This document shows, one piece after another, positions 12,346 through 25,169 of a DNA stretch of 64,000 nt. A model generated the notes under the pieces. That model saw only the letters and a list, made by a program, of their open reading frames with translations, was not told the origin of the DNA and did not search any database. The stretch is from Amaranthus tricolor (lineage: Eukaryota; Streptophyta; Magnoliopsida; Caryophyllales; Amaranthaceae), in NCBI RefSeq assembly GCF_026212465.1, contig NC_080055.1:24456291-24520290 (forward strand), read 5' to 3'. A program made the position numbers and the translations under genes. Within the stretch, counting starts at the first letter, position 1; each line of letters starts with the position of its first letter.

Positions 12346-15300
12346 TTATGAACCCGAAACACTATGCCTTTTTATCAGTTTTGCTCTTCCAAACAAACTA
12401 ACTTTTCTAAAGATCTTCAACAATCTACCAGCATATTTCCTTTGAGAAGAAAAATTTACTGAACCAATACAACTACTTACTTGTCCTACTGAAATATTCC
12501 TCCTTTTACTAAATGATCTTCCTTCAAATCCATAATTAGGCCTAGTTTTTTGACACCCTTGTTCTATTTCTTTACCCAACTTCTTGGAATGAATACTCTT
12601 TTTGATTGATAACAATTCTTGTTCGAGATTTTGAAGTCGAAAACTTGTTGATTCATACTCTTTTCGTGCTACATTTAGCTCGTCTTCCTGATCTATTTGT
12701 AAAGTTGAATCGCTTGCAAGTAAACAGTTTAAAGGTTTGTTTATGATGCTCTCGTCCTCAAAGATATCTCCTAGATTTTGGCTCTTAGAATTCAAACATT
12801 TCGAGCTTGATAGACTACTCGAAAATTCTTTCGAGTATGTGAATCTGAATGATTCAGAACACTCCTTGAATGCATGCTGTGTGTTGAGTTGTTGAACGAA
12901 GAGGGCTTGAACTATCAATCTAAGTGGCATGAACTCATTTTGCACTGCTTCTACACACACTTCTTGGGATAGTTTCTGACAGTTTAAGTACTTGCATACT
13001 GATGTTTTTTCTTCTTGTGATAGTTGTGGATGTGCCTGAACAAAATACACATGTTAGATTCTTCTTATAAGTGTGTGGAAAATAAAGAAAAGAAATTTTT
13101 CATGGAACTCTGATTAATTTCTATCAAAAAACCAACTCAATCAAAAACTTATTATGATAAGTTATATACTCTATCATGACGTTTTACACATGAGCCATTT
13201 GAGCTAAAAGTGTGGATGCAAAATAATGAGAGGTGGATGAGATTCAAACTTATGACGTAAATCTTTTGTCGTGTTATTTTATGATACCATATTGGTTAAG
13301 TTGATTTCTTAATATGGTACCAGAGCTCAAGTCACGAATTCAAATCTCATATCCCCTCTTTTAAATGAAATTATTATTAGCGTTAAATATGAAAAAGACT
13401 AGTGTTGCATCCACACTTCTAACCTAAAGAGCTCTATGTGAGAGTGCATAATAAAGGATCTATATAATATATATTGAGACACATTACTAAGAATCACATA
13501 ATAACTATCAATAAACATTTGATTGCATAAAAAATGTTTACCTTGATGAATGTATTGATTGCTGTATAAAGATGATCATGGTTTTTTCTATAAGATAAAG
13601 GAACCAACTCAACAAGACTAATGAACTTTTCTGAAGTCATAACTGAATCATGGGCAATCAAAGAGATATATGAATCCCACAATTCACCCACAATAGCATT
13701 GCCTGTTGGTAGGGTCATATGATCCACTTGTATGTAATTTGAAGAAACATATGTTGAAAATATAGTCTCCATAACACCCACTTCCACACTATAACTAATA
13801 GACTCAATTGGGTGTCTTGGTAGAAGAAAATCTTGTACATGAGCCAAAGGTAAAAGATGCACAATTTGATGTTGTAGTCTTTCTTTTCCTTCATAGTTAG
13901 TCCCTCCAAGTTCAAGACACCTAGTCAATAGCTCGAAATAGAATCCTACGGGAATCAGTTTATTCGAGTTTACTCCTACTAGCAACATATCAAGGATCCC
14001 GGTTAGAGTATCTAAGACCTTGTTTGCATCATGAACGCGGCTAGTATTGTCATCCTCATCGACATTGTCACATAAACACTCCCAAAATTGACGCGTTCTC
14101 TTTGAATTAACCCATTTTGTAGCATAGAATACTATGATTGGACTCACATATTTCTCCTTCATACCTTGCCTTCTTAATGACCCAATAATCCTTGTAAAAA
14201 ACCCAAATGGTAGAGCAATTAGATCCTTAATCCAAACATGATCTTGATCATTCGCAATTATTTGTTTTAATACCTTATTATTCCATGGTTTGTTTGCTAA
14301 ATGTTCTAAACACACAATTGGTTTTTTTCTTTTTCTCTCAGGATCAAGAATCTCCATACAAGCCATAAAGGCTAAGGACTCTATACATCTACTTACTATT
14401 AGAAGTTCCTCTGCCCAAGGAAGCAGAGATTGGCATTTTTGGAGGACAATAAGGGTATCGTCCCAACTTTGGAGGACTACTTGGTTTAAGTATAGGTCTG
14501 TCCTCTCACATAAGTTGTTAGGGCCTCCTTCCGATTCGTTCATTTCGAGTATGTGTGATGCACATCGAAGGGATGCTACGTTGAAGGGGTCGATAAATGT
14601 GGATGAACCGTATATGAAGAGTGCAATCATCTCGAATGTTTCTGAACCTCCTGGGAAATTTGATGGAAGATCTACTTCTTGCCAATCTTGTAGTTGCTTC
14701 TTAAAGTATCCACTCTTTGATGTTAATGGGAACTGATAAACAATTCACACTTAGTTTAGTGGTGCAGGTAGTTATTTTCAAAACGTTACAACTTATTATT
14801 GTGTTTCATAGATTTTATACTCTTGATGTGTTCAGAATAGCAGTTTAAGTAGCTAGCTATATTGGTTAGTGGCTAAATTAAAACTCTACCTTTAAAAAAT
14901 TTTAATGTTGGCTAAAGTTACTAAGGAGTTTAGTGATATATGTAATTGTTTTCAAAACGTGACAACTAATTAATTATAGCGTTTTATAATTAAAAGTAAC
15001 AATTAAGATTTTCTCAACAATCATATTATTTCAACAATTACGAACTGTTACCTTTATCGAAAACTATTAATTTACAAAAAATAATTGAACGTACATCTAA
15101 TAAATATTCTTTTTGAACCGATAAAATTGCATGACTCTTTAGTTTTGTTTATTCATTTAATTTTACAATATTTTCTTTTACGGTAATATTCATTATTATT
15201 TCTTTAAAATCGCATTCACACACATCTCGTCTGTTTTAGTACCATCTACATACACAATCTAAATATCCCACTATCAAGGGACTAATAGAGTATCTACAGC

Positions 15301-15599
15301 TAACAACTACTCGCATCTATAGTTAGTTACCTTGTGCAAATTGAAGGATCGATCAGCAACTCGAACACGAACAGTTACGGGCAATCCTGTCTCTTGACTC
15401 CTTGATGAATGAAAATCATAAATGTACATTAACTCTTTTTGAACATTTTATAGTAAAAATGTAGAATATGATGTGTATAAAAGAAGTAAAAAAAAGAGGA
15501 TTACCAAGAGATGATTTTAATCTTAAGCAAGGCACTAAGATTGGGTGAGGAGTAAGGACTTGATAGAATAGAAGAATCCTTAGGGCTAAATGCCTCCAT
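12346..15599 (-). CDS. BTB/POZ-NPH3 domain protein, At5g48130-like (681 aa)
   Basis: Member of the NPH3/RPT2-like plant family; its founders link phototropins to signalling and act as presumed substrate adaptors for CUL3 ubiquitin ligases at the plasma membrane. Exons: 15505-15599, 15331-15400, 13542-14732, 12346-13035, all joined in phase. The N-terminal BTB region starts at MEAFSPKDSS and includes TVRVRVADRSFNLHK and SKSGYFKKQL. The NPH3 domain follows (LNQVVLQSWDDTLIVLQKC, WAEELLIVSRCIESLAF, YVSPIIVFYATKW), ending in YLNCQKLSQEVCVEAVQNEF. A coiled coil (EYESTSFRLQNLEQELLSIK) and a basic tail (RKYAGRLLKIFRKVSLFG) come last. Length and motif order fit At5g48130 (about 625 aa). The C-terminal RHSVSGS resembles the RxS phospho-sites of this family; that point is inference. 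Confidence 0.88.
13120..13440. repeat. Dispersed repeat in NPH3 intron 3
   Basis: Blocks such as ctcaatcaaaaacttatta, tatatactctatcatga and aatatgaaaaagactagtgt recur near 24720-24980 and 48290-48540, with the same ordered motifs (tgttagagtatataatatat, ctcatgtgagag-like). A box B-like gaattcaaatctca suggests a tRNA-related origin, but the family is not identified. Confidence 0.45.
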
Positions 15600-17320
15600 T
15601 ATTGTATGATCTTAACACTTCAAACTACAACACCTAACAAATCTTAACCATAGAGTAAAACAAGAAGTTAGATAAGCAATCTGTTAGTAGTAAAAGTCAT
15701 TTTACTACGATGTAAACTAAGCCCTAATTAAGCAATTGCTCTCCATTGCAAATATCTAAAATAATTGAAAACACGGCCGTATTTGGGGTAGGGCGGGAGG
15801 GGCGTGCGTTCTAATCCGCAACACTAAAAATTATAAATTTAGTATTAACTATAAAGAACAACCAGTTTTTACCTCTATCTCTCTGAGTTTGCACGGTATA
15901 ATTTGAATATGTGATATAGCGCAAACTCTTGGAGACTGAAGAAGTTGTAGATATACGTAAACACTATTGTAATGGATTGTTAAGAAATCTTATTAATAAG
16001 ATTATTTAGTGTGTGAGTATTATGAAATATTATAAAAGTAATGAAACTAATAAATAAAATTCAATGTATTTAAAGCTCATCATTTACTTTTGAATATCAA
16101 AAAAGTAAAAATTGTTTAACATATATAATAATTTTATTAATTATCAAGGAACCTGCATAGTGTAAGTCACTTAATGATATTAGAATAATTAATTTTTTTT
16201 AATATTATAATTCTCGAACTCATTGATATAAAAGCTCAGACCAACTTTTTACATCTGAACTTGTTATTAGCATAAAAAACAAAATTAGTGGGTTTTGGTC
16301 TCCTAATCTTATACTTAATGTCAAGATTCAGGATGGGGATCCTAGGTGAACTTGATTACTTGTATAAGTCCTTGAAATTATTCAAGGCATCAAGATTTTT
16401 CACAACGAAATTTAAAGAATCTCAATCATGAAGTTTAGCTTCAAGTAAAAAAATTAAAAGAATTGAATTTAATCTCGGTTGCAGTATATCAATATATATA
16501 TTATGTTTTATAGGCAAAAACCTAGATTCGAGTCTTATTAACCTCTTCTTCATCCTTACTTTGTAACCAAAACTATCAAATAAACCCTAAAAGATAGGGC
16601 AAATGAGAGCATAAATTATTGATTACATAATGTTATTAGGATGTACAAAATACATACTCTACTATTTCAACTATTTTGCCTTATTTGCTTTTAACACAAA
16701 AACTAAAAAATTAGGTAAATATGTTACACTAGTGAGGTATTTAGAAACAAGAAAGAGAATATAAAGAGTAAAAGCAACATCGTATCAAAAATAAAAATAC
16801 TGTATTCAATATGATATACTAAAAATGAAAAATGCAGCAAATTGAGTGGGATAGAAGAGTAAGTCTATAAAATTTAATTGCAAAATTATAAAACTACTAA
16901 CCTATCTCCCTTTGTTGAATTCCATATAGCAAAAATTGATTAAGCTTCCCAAACTTGCATTTCTTGCTCAATCAACTCACCAAATCTAAAAACATAACAT
17001 GTTTTTTCCTCTTCTTGCCACTTATATTGCCTATTTGCCTTACTACTACCAACTAGCTACTTTAATTCAAGAAATTTAATTTGTAGAATAATGAAAAAAA
17101 GTTAAGATTTTTAATATAATTGGTATGACAAAAATAGGCGAAGAATAGAATTTGATGTTGACAAAAATAAAAGGAGGTATTAAAAGGAGGGAAATTGAAG
17201 TAAAGAAAACATAAAGTGCGGAGGAAGTTATTTGCATGAATTTGTGTTAAATGGGACGCCCAAGACGGCACGGCCTCTCAATAATACTCCTATGCCATTG
17301 CCCATTGGCATGCCCCTAAT
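15600..17320. other. Gene-free region upstream of the NPH3 gene
   Basis: No coding signal. It should contain the NPH3 promoter and 5' UTR at its left end. Around 16150-16195, aagtcacttaatgatattag resembles part of the Au-SINE-like repeat seen at 63.2 kb. The rest is AT-rich with no recognised structure. Confidence 0.4.
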
Positions 17321-17329
17321 TTTCTTTTT

Positions 17330-17745
17330 TCAATCCCCATAAACCCAACCAATTTGATGGAGTATAAGTCTACAGGTGCACATTTGAGTGTTCAGACGAG
17401 TTAAATATAATTTTTTTCAATTCTTATAAACCAATCACATAGATAGATGTAAGTTTAGAGGTAAGTTTAGAGGTGTACATTCGAGTGTTTGGATGAGCTT
17501 TAGGTATATTTTTATTTCAATCCTCCTAAATTCATTCATATATAAATAGAGTATAAGTCAAGACGCACATGGTCAAATGGGTTTTAGGTATAATTTATTC
17601 AATCCCCATAAAACCCAAACAGTAATCACATAGATGGGTATAAATTTAGAAATTTATATTCGGGTGTTCAGACGGCTATTGGGTATACATTTTTTCAATC
17701 AAACCAATCAATAGTCAAATAGATGAAGATTTGATTAGGTATAAT
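17330..17745. repeat. Degenerate tandem repeat, unit about 90-100 bp
   Basis: About four successive units share the order caatccccataaacccaa, then (aa)tcacatagatgggtataa, then gtgcacatttgagtgttcag, then a run of ttaggtataattttttca. Units start near 17331, 17420, 17518 and 17608. There is an internal 14-bp doubling (gtaagtttagaggt twice near 17449-17476). No open frame. Confidence 0.65.
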
Positions 17746-17759
17746 ATTTTGGATTGAGA

Positions 17760-20740
17760 TTATTTTGATTGTTTTGTATACTTAAACATCTCCACAATCT
17801 GATTTTAATTTTTACATACAATTAATTTCTAATTTTCTAATTTTTTTAGTCATACTTGGTTTTATAGTAAATCAAGCAATTTAAATTTGTATGGTGAGTA
17901 TTTGTCGGAAATAGTGTAAAGTCTTTTCATTGGATTCGATGTTCAAAGCTTGGATAATTGTTATGTGCATTTATTTTAGGGTTAGGGTGGTGGGATTGGT
18001 CATTACGTTAGCATTTTAAGAGGTTTATTTGCTTGTATCTCAAGCAACACATTCTTTTATATGCTCAGAATTGTTGCACGTACGTTCTCTCCCAAGTCAA
18101 TTCTTGCAAATATAACTAACCCAAAGTTATATGTTTTGATAAAGGTGCAAATTAATCTCATAGTTCTGTTTGATTGTCAGTATTAAATTTTGAGAATGAC
18201 AATAAATTCAATTGTAAAACTCATTGAATTTGGATTGAGGGAGTTGAAAGGTAAGGTAGAGAAAGGATATAAAGCTGACATAATTTATTTTTTTTAATAC
18301 ATATTTTAATGGATTTAGGAGGAAGAAATTAAATCTAAATTCCTTTATATATTATTTATAACCAAATAAATGTGAAAAGAATCAATGTAAACGTCGTTCT
18401 AGCATACCAGAGAAGTAATTCAAGTTAATTTATACTTGAAAGATCTAAAATGAAAACAATTCGTTTAATAAGACAAATGATTGAGTACTAAAGATAGAGA
18501 AAAAAGATTAAATATGAAGACGACAAACCACAAGGTATTAAGAAAAGTATTTTGGTGAACATGACAAAGAAAGATATTTTTAGTAAATCTATAACAATTA
18601 CTAAAACAAAACACTGCTGATGTTATTACTTTTAAAAATTACTTATGTGTCATTCTGTTAATAAAAATTTTTCCTCTAAAACTCAATGATAATGTCATTG
18701 TTATAATGACTAATGTTTATATTTTTGACTTTACTACTTACTAAATATGACTATAATATTATCCATATTGATTGATTTTTTACTTTTTAGGTCACATTAT
18801 TTAATGTGTTAGAAAATCATAGAAGCATATTTTATTTTACTTTTTCAATATTTTATAAAATCTTTTTAATGTTATATAAATATAGGATATTTTGAGAGAA
18901 TTAAAACATAAAGACGTAAATTATTAAATTTTTTATATATACAAATATATTAGAAATTTTAATAAATTTGTGCATTATACGGGCATTATCTAGTGCATTA
19001 ATATAGGGAAAAATGTGAATCGAGAAGTTAAAACAAATTTTAGGAAAGGGACGACATCGGATTTTCAAATTATAATTGTCCACCACCAGAGTTCATTCCC
19101 TAGGCTCTTTCCTTTACTAGCGGTTCTAAATGACACAACTTAATCGTTTCAACTTTCAAGTAGATGTGATAGGTGTGTTATTTTTTGACAATATTTATTT
19201 TATAATTAAGAAGTTCAAATCAAATAAGACTTAGAGATTAGCGTTTTAGGGGTGGGGATTGCATTCTTATAAAGGTGTGTATTCGGATCATTAAATTAAT
19301 TTTCACAATTCGGATCTTATATTCGGAATAATTTTTAAATAATTGTAAATTCTGTTTGTACTTTCATTAGCACTGCACTCCATAGTGGAACAAAATTCAA
19401 TAAATTGAGGGGAACTATTTACTTAATTTTTCCCTAGACAAATACACATTATTTTAGGGGAATACCAAATTTTGAAGAAGAGGTAGGAGCTTTTTGATCA
19501 CAAATTCTCGTGGGAGATTATTTTATTTTTGGTGAGCTCATTATTAATTTTTAATTTAATTAAGTTTTAATAGGCTGATTTGAGAGATATTTCTCAAAAA
19601 TACGATCTCTCGGAAGATCAAAGATTACGGTAGTCTAGTTTTCAACAATACAAGATTTATAATAAAAGATTTTCTTCAACATAAAGTTACTAAAAACACA
19701 TGATAAAACATTTTGTTTATCTTAATAAATAGCTTTGGAGTTTGGTTTAAGACCTTATCATTACTACTTTACTAGTGATATTACTATCAAACAAATTATT
19801 TCCCATTAATCATTAATAACAAATATTATGTACAATTTCACATAAATAAGAAATACATATATAATTTAATAAGTTATTTTATAATCTATAAGTCATAATT
19901 TAATAACAAACATTGTAAAATTTTATAATATTTGACCCATCCAATTAAAGGATGTGATACTATGCTAAACTTTCATATTTTAATTTGAATCAAGATGGGA
20001 TGTGATACGGCAAAATAGCCAATATGAAAATATAATTTAGTACAATAAAAAAGTTTGATAAATTAAACACAAGTATAAATCAAATATTCCTAACCACCCT
20101 AAAAATATTCCACTCGTCTATATATTTTCACACTTCCTTTGTGGACTGTCTCACATTTTGCAACATTTAATTTCATTCAATTTATAAGAAAAGGAGAAAA
20201 AAATTAAAGGTGTTCGGACATATATTAGAGTACGTTTTCATGATTTAATCATCATCTTGATAACAAAATTAACAAAAAAAATCAAGAACATACTTAAAAT
20301 CTTCATATATAGAGAATTTTTTAAAAAATTACCTAAACAATCAATAATCCATGATGAGTAAATTTTAATTGCAATTTATATTTTAAAAAGAAAAAATTAC
20401 CTAGAATAATCCAATAGTTTTATGATTTTTCTATAATAATCCCATTTATTGATTAACCATAAATGATAAATGTTGGATTGTTCTTGGTAATTTTTTCTTT
20501 TTTTCAGTTTTTTTTAAAAATTATTTTTTTAAATACACATTAAATGGGTTGCTTGTATGAATACGTATCATGTATGAACTAGTCTCATGGTGAAATGGTC
20601 TCATACAAGTTCTTAAATTTATCACTTTGAAACTGTAGCGTGACGATTTTATATCCAACGTGTTGTAAATTAAGCAATACCGAAACAATGTAGATTTATG
20701 TCCAAGTCCAATCCTATTTGGCCCAACTAATTAATTACTT
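17760..20740. other. Gene-free AT-rich region
   Basis: No recognised gene or clear element. There are short polypyrimidine and AT tracts. At about 20573-20615, agtctcatggtgaaatggtctcatacaag resembles the end of a MITE type also seen at about 48890. Small frames at 17062 and 18901 have no family-like content. Confidence 0.4.
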
Positions 20741-20743
20741 AGT

Positions 20744-21130
20744 GTGTGGCTGTGGAACATAAAGGGTTTTTTCAAGGAACCTAAATCCCACACCCTAAAT
20801 CAGCAGCTGCAGGAGTATAAAGGGTTACTTTCTTCTCCCTTTTCACATTTCTGGGCTTTCATTTTCGTTTTTCAATTGTTTCTCTGTTATCATTTTCGTT
20901 TTTTCAATTGTTTTCGTTTTCATTATTTTCATTTTCGTTCAAGATTTCTGGGTTTTCATTTTCGTTTTTCAATTATTTTTTTTCATTTTCGTTTTTCAAT
21001 TATTTCTCTGTTTCATTTCTAGATGCCATTTACATTTCAGATTTAGGTTTCATTTGAATTTGAATGTGATGATCGAAAGATGTCGCCCCCGTCTTACAGC
21101 ATCTACATCCCTTGATGCAAAAATCATGGT
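20744..21130 (+). other. T-rich repetitive stretch, possible 5' leader of an unidentified transcript
   Basis: Between about 20835 and 21020 the blocks tttcattttcgtttttcaat and atttctctgtt recur five or more times, giving a pyrimidine-rich array. Downstream, at about 21072-21130, there is a short frame (MIERCRPRLTASTSLDAKIM) ending at a possible ATG|GTGAATG donor. This could be the remains of a leader and first exon, but no further exons were found. Confidence 0.25.
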
Positions 21131-22009
21131 GAATGACACTTATCTGATTCTTTATATTCTCATTTTGATTTTTTACTTTCAAAATATTTCACAAAATTGA
21201 TTCTCATGAATCGATTTGCTGATAAATTTAATTTAATTGAAGGAGAAATGAGGATGATTAATCACTTTTTCTGCTGTTTGATGATGAATTCTTACATGCA
21301 CTACCATCTGATCTCTATTAACATCTATTCAAATAATTTTTCATCTTTCTATTCAATTTGAAATTATGCATTTCTATGATGAATGATGTCCAACTTTCCT
21401 GATTTATCAGTGAAGATTAATACATAATCACCATCTTTCGGGTGAGATTGATGGTATAATTTTCAATCTATTTTAAACCATTGATTATGTCAATATGAAA
21501 TTTGAATTATTTAATTTTTCGACTAATGATAAGAATAGGATTAAATTACAATTCATGACATTTTTAAAAATGGAGTAATATGGCTTATATTGAAATTAAC
21601 AATTTGTAGTTTTTACGTTTGACTTAGAGTAAAATATTAGGGTTTTGTGAAGAATTTGGATACCCATGGATATTAAAGAACATAATAGGCAGAGTTAATA
21701 ACAAATTGTATAGAAATGTGCCAAAAAATGGGGCTAATCTAACCAATATTCAATTTGTATATTTAGACTCTCTAACCAATGTTTTGGTTTTTCTTTTTCA
21801 ACTTCTATGAGACTGTTTTTATTATTCTGAATTGTTTGGTTTCTTTCTTCAATTTCAAAACTTTATAGTTGTTACTTGTTTAAATTTTCTATTAGCATAA
21901 TTTTTTTATCTTTTTTGAACTTTTTAATTTTTAATTGGATAAGAATGCAATTGCCACCATTACAACTAGAGATGACAAGGATTTTGGATTTGCAGACCAG
22001 ATTGGTAGA

Positions 22010-22998
22010 CCCTAATCCATATAACCAGATCTATAGCCATGCTAACGGATCCATGGTTCCATAAAACAGAACTATCAATTCAAGAATTAGATCCTATGAT
22101 CATTGATCGTGTCCATATAGATCCATGGATCTATGGATTGAATCTAAAAAACCACTAAACAGATTCATGGATTTTTAGACTAGATCCATGCATTCCTACA
22201 ATAGATCTACGGATCTATAGACCATATCCATGGATTCTTAGACTAGATCCATGGATTCTTATGCCAGATCTATGGATCTATATGCTAGATTTATGGATTC
22301 ATAGACTAGATTCATGGATTTAAAGTACAGATCCATGGATCCAAAGATTAGATCCATAAATCTAAAGTCTAGATTCTTGGATCCACAAATTAGATCCATG
22401 GATCCAAAAACTAGATCCATGTATCAATATACCAAATTCATGGATTCACAGACCAGATCTATGGATCCATAAAACTAACTCCAAGGATTCATAAACTAGA
22501 TCCATGGATTCACATACTAAATCCATAAATTAGATACATGGATTCTCTGACTAGATTCATGGATCCTTAGACAAAATTCATGGATCTATAGACCAAATCC
22601 TATAGAACCATAAATCCTCAGACCAGATCTATGAATCCTTAGACCAGATCCATGGATCCTTAAATTAGATCTATGGATTTGTAGAACAGATCCATGGATT
22701 GATAGACCAAATCCATGGATCCTTAGATTAAAATCAATAGATTGTTAGAATAGATCTATAGATCCATAAATCAGATTCTTGGATTTGGTCTATAGATCCA
22801 TAAATCCATAAACTGAATCCATGGATCTTTAGACCAGATCTATGGATCCATTGGCTAGATCCTTGGATCTTTAGACTAGATCCATGGATCTGATCTATTG
22901 ATCCATGGATACATATAGACCAGATCCATGGTTCCATTGACCAGATCCAAAGATCTATTGGGCGGAGCCATGGATCTATGGAACGGATCCATTGATCC
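22010..22998. repeat. Minisatellite of 21-bp units (about 47 copies)
   Basis: Runs of units such as agactagatccatggattct and agaccagatctatggatcca repeat with a 21-bp period that stays in register for most of about 1 kb. Each unit is built around a near-palindrome GATCCATGGATC. Because the period is a multiple of three, part of the minus strand stays open (22734-23000) and would encode seven-residue repeats rich in W, I and S (DPWLRPIDLWIWS), but there is no sign of a real gene. Confidence 0.85.
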
Positions 22999-23165
22999 AT
23001 TGAGCTTAGGAATGGCGACGAGTCGGATTTGGATCCGAGTCCATTTTTCTAAAAGGGGATCCAGATTCGCATTTGCGGGTCTAATTTTTTAGCACCCAGA
23101 TCCGAATTCACGGATCCCACAATTCCAATATCAGGTCTAGGTCTAAAACGAGTCCAAGTTTATTT
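22999..23165. other. GC-richer segment after the minisatellite
   Basis: This stretch (gcgacgagtcggatttggat, ggatccagattcgcatttgc, cgaattcacggatcccac) contains several more GGATCC and GATCC words but no 21-bp register. It may be a diverged edge of the array or the flank it expanded in. Confidence 0.35.
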
Positions 23166-24480
23166 TTGCAACTTTGATTGAATTTTGTTTTGTCTTGTGA
23201 TAGCCATAGAGTTATAGACTTCAATTGATGATAATGATACATAAATCATTAATTAAAATCTAATATACATCCAATAACATAATACAAACTAATTGTCACA
23301 TCTTTCTCGTCCAATTCTTTCACATTTTTCTCGTTCAATCAATATGATAATTAAGGTTTGGAACCTTGGAAGATTAGCACTGACATGACTTTTATTAAGT
23401 AGTGTACAGCTATACACCTTCAAATTGGCTTCCCTTCAAAGATATGTATTTGAATCAACAATGTGTAAAATAATGACTTCACTTTATTATGAAAACATAA
23501 TACTATTATTAGTTGTTCCTGGTCGTGTAACAAACTGAAAAGTATACTAATATTCTATCCTTTGAACAATAGAATGCTATTGGAGTTTCTAAAATAAACC
23601 TCTCTAATTTGAGTTTTCTTGTATTCTTTGTAATACTGTTGGAATGAGCTAAATTTAAGCTTTTTTCTTGGTTGTAAATGAGCCTATAACTTGTTGTGCT
23701 TATAATTATGAGAGTGAATTCATTTTTCATCAGCCTACAAACATTAATTCCTACTTCCTATCATTGTTGCGGAATGAGAAACTTTCAAAGTTCCAGTCCT
23801 TGATATTGTATTTTTATAGTCTTAAAATTGTATTTTTTAAGTCTTCAAATTAGTAAGTTAGAATATTTTAAAAAAACTTGCTGAGCCTAGGCCAATTGCA
23901 CGGCTAAAACCATCTCACAGAAGTAACTACTCAATTAAAGTAAAACCCTAAATCTTAATTAATGCTACTTCACTCCTTAACCCCTTAGACACTTCTTGAC
24001 ATCTTCAATCAACACTTCCCTTTCACTTCTGTGCCTAAAACACCTTCGTCGGTTCCCGCTTTTGTTTTTCACCAACAGGTTTGCCGCTGCCATCATACTC
24101 TGTCCACAGTCCACCAGTCGGTGGTTCGTCAAGTGCTCAACTTTTCACTTCTCTCTTCTCTTTCAATTTAGGTCCGAGTTCTTGCCTTATTGCATTATTT
24201 CCTTTTAATTGGTATTTTGTATTTGTTGTTAATTGTTTTAAATTGATATTTTGTTGTTCTAAAACACTTTTTAATTTGTTGTTAATTGTTATAAATTGAT
24301 ATTTTGTATTCAAGTACTAGTTGAATGGAGTATGAACTTATAAAGGTGTTATAGATTTAATTGGATATTTAAAAGGTGTTAGTTATGGATTTGATGATTG
24401 AAATATTGAATCATGTATTCCATTTTTGAATTTTGAAATTGGTTATTTTTGCTATTGAATATTGATAGTAGATTATCAGT
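23166..24480. other. Region with no recognised gene
   Basis: Frames around 23509-24299 are short and lack family resemblance. A leader-like sequence (aaaaccctaaatc at about 23942, then C/T-rich text to about 24180) precedes the hAT remnant and could be its former 5' region, but that is speculative. Confidence 0.3.
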
Positions 24481-24504
24481 AAACGAGTTAAATTTGTGTT
24501 GACA

Positions 24505-24723
24505 GAATTATATCCTCCTCTCGTAATAATAAGAGGAAAACTTTAGCTGGTAGTAGGACAGACCCGAGTTGGGAGTATGGTAGTAAAGTGCAAATATTGT
24601 GATGTTGTGCGTCCTGGTGGAATTCGTAGGCTTAAATACCATCAAGCTTGTACAAAAGTTAATTTTGAAGCTTGTTTACAAGTTCTTGAGGAGAAAAAAA
24701 AATTATTCAACGGTGTGTTTTAA
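24505..24723 (+). pseudogene. hAT transposase N-terminal (BED zinc finger) remnant
   Basis: The plus strand reads SSRNNKRKTLAGSRTDPSWEY, then, after a one-base frame change near 24577, VVKCKYCDVVRPGGIRRLKYHQA and CTKVNFEACLQVLEEKKK, followed by a stop. The pattern DPSWEY...CKYC...GGI-RLKYH is the start of plant hAT-family transposases with a BED finger (C-x2-C ... H). The second zinc-ligand histidine area is altered and the catalytic and dimerisation regions are absent. It is a broken fragment. Confidence 0.65.
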
Positions 24724-24985
24724 ATGTTAGAGTATATAATATATTCTGAAGCCTCAACCATCAGCTTAAATTAGGTTGAGTTAGTTCTTTAACATATCAG
24801 AGGCTAGTGTGACAAGAAGTTACATAAACGTATAAACCACCCCTCATTTTTAAGTGGAATATTTAACACTAAATATGAGGAAGGCCTGTGCTACATTCAC
24901 AATTCTAATCTAAAGGACTCTCGTGTGAGGGGCGTATTAGAGTGTATAACATATCATAAAACATCAACTATTACCTTAAACTTTT
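24720..24985. repeat. Dispersed repeat copy (family of 13.1 and 48.3 kb)
   Basis: It shares the ordered words gttagagtatataatatatt, cactaaatatgaggaaggcc, cacaattctaatctaaagga and gtgtataacatatcat with the copies at 13120-13440 and 48290-48540. Non-coding. Confidence 0.45.
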
Positions 24986-25169
24986 TGTTGAGTTGGTTTA
25001 ATCCATTTAACTTTGCTACTCTAAAATCTAGAAAACCCTCGCTTCAATTTACATAGTCTAGCCAATTTAAAAGAAAACAACAATATAGCAAGCTGGCATA
25101 GGAGTTCTTATGACCATAAAATGCAACTTGGTCAACGACTCCTCCCTCATCTATATATAATTGCAAAGA

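Noticed and set aside
14290..14736. 148-residue plus-strand frame
   Set aside because: Antisense of NPH3 exon 3; the minus strand carries the recognisable protein.
20744..21022. 92-residue frame starting MWLWNIKGFF
   Set aside because: Most of it is a translation of the T-rich tttcattttcg repeat; no domain.
22010..22998. Possible CRISPR-like array
   Set aside because: Plant nuclear context, no unique spacers, a continuous 21-bp period and no cas genes.
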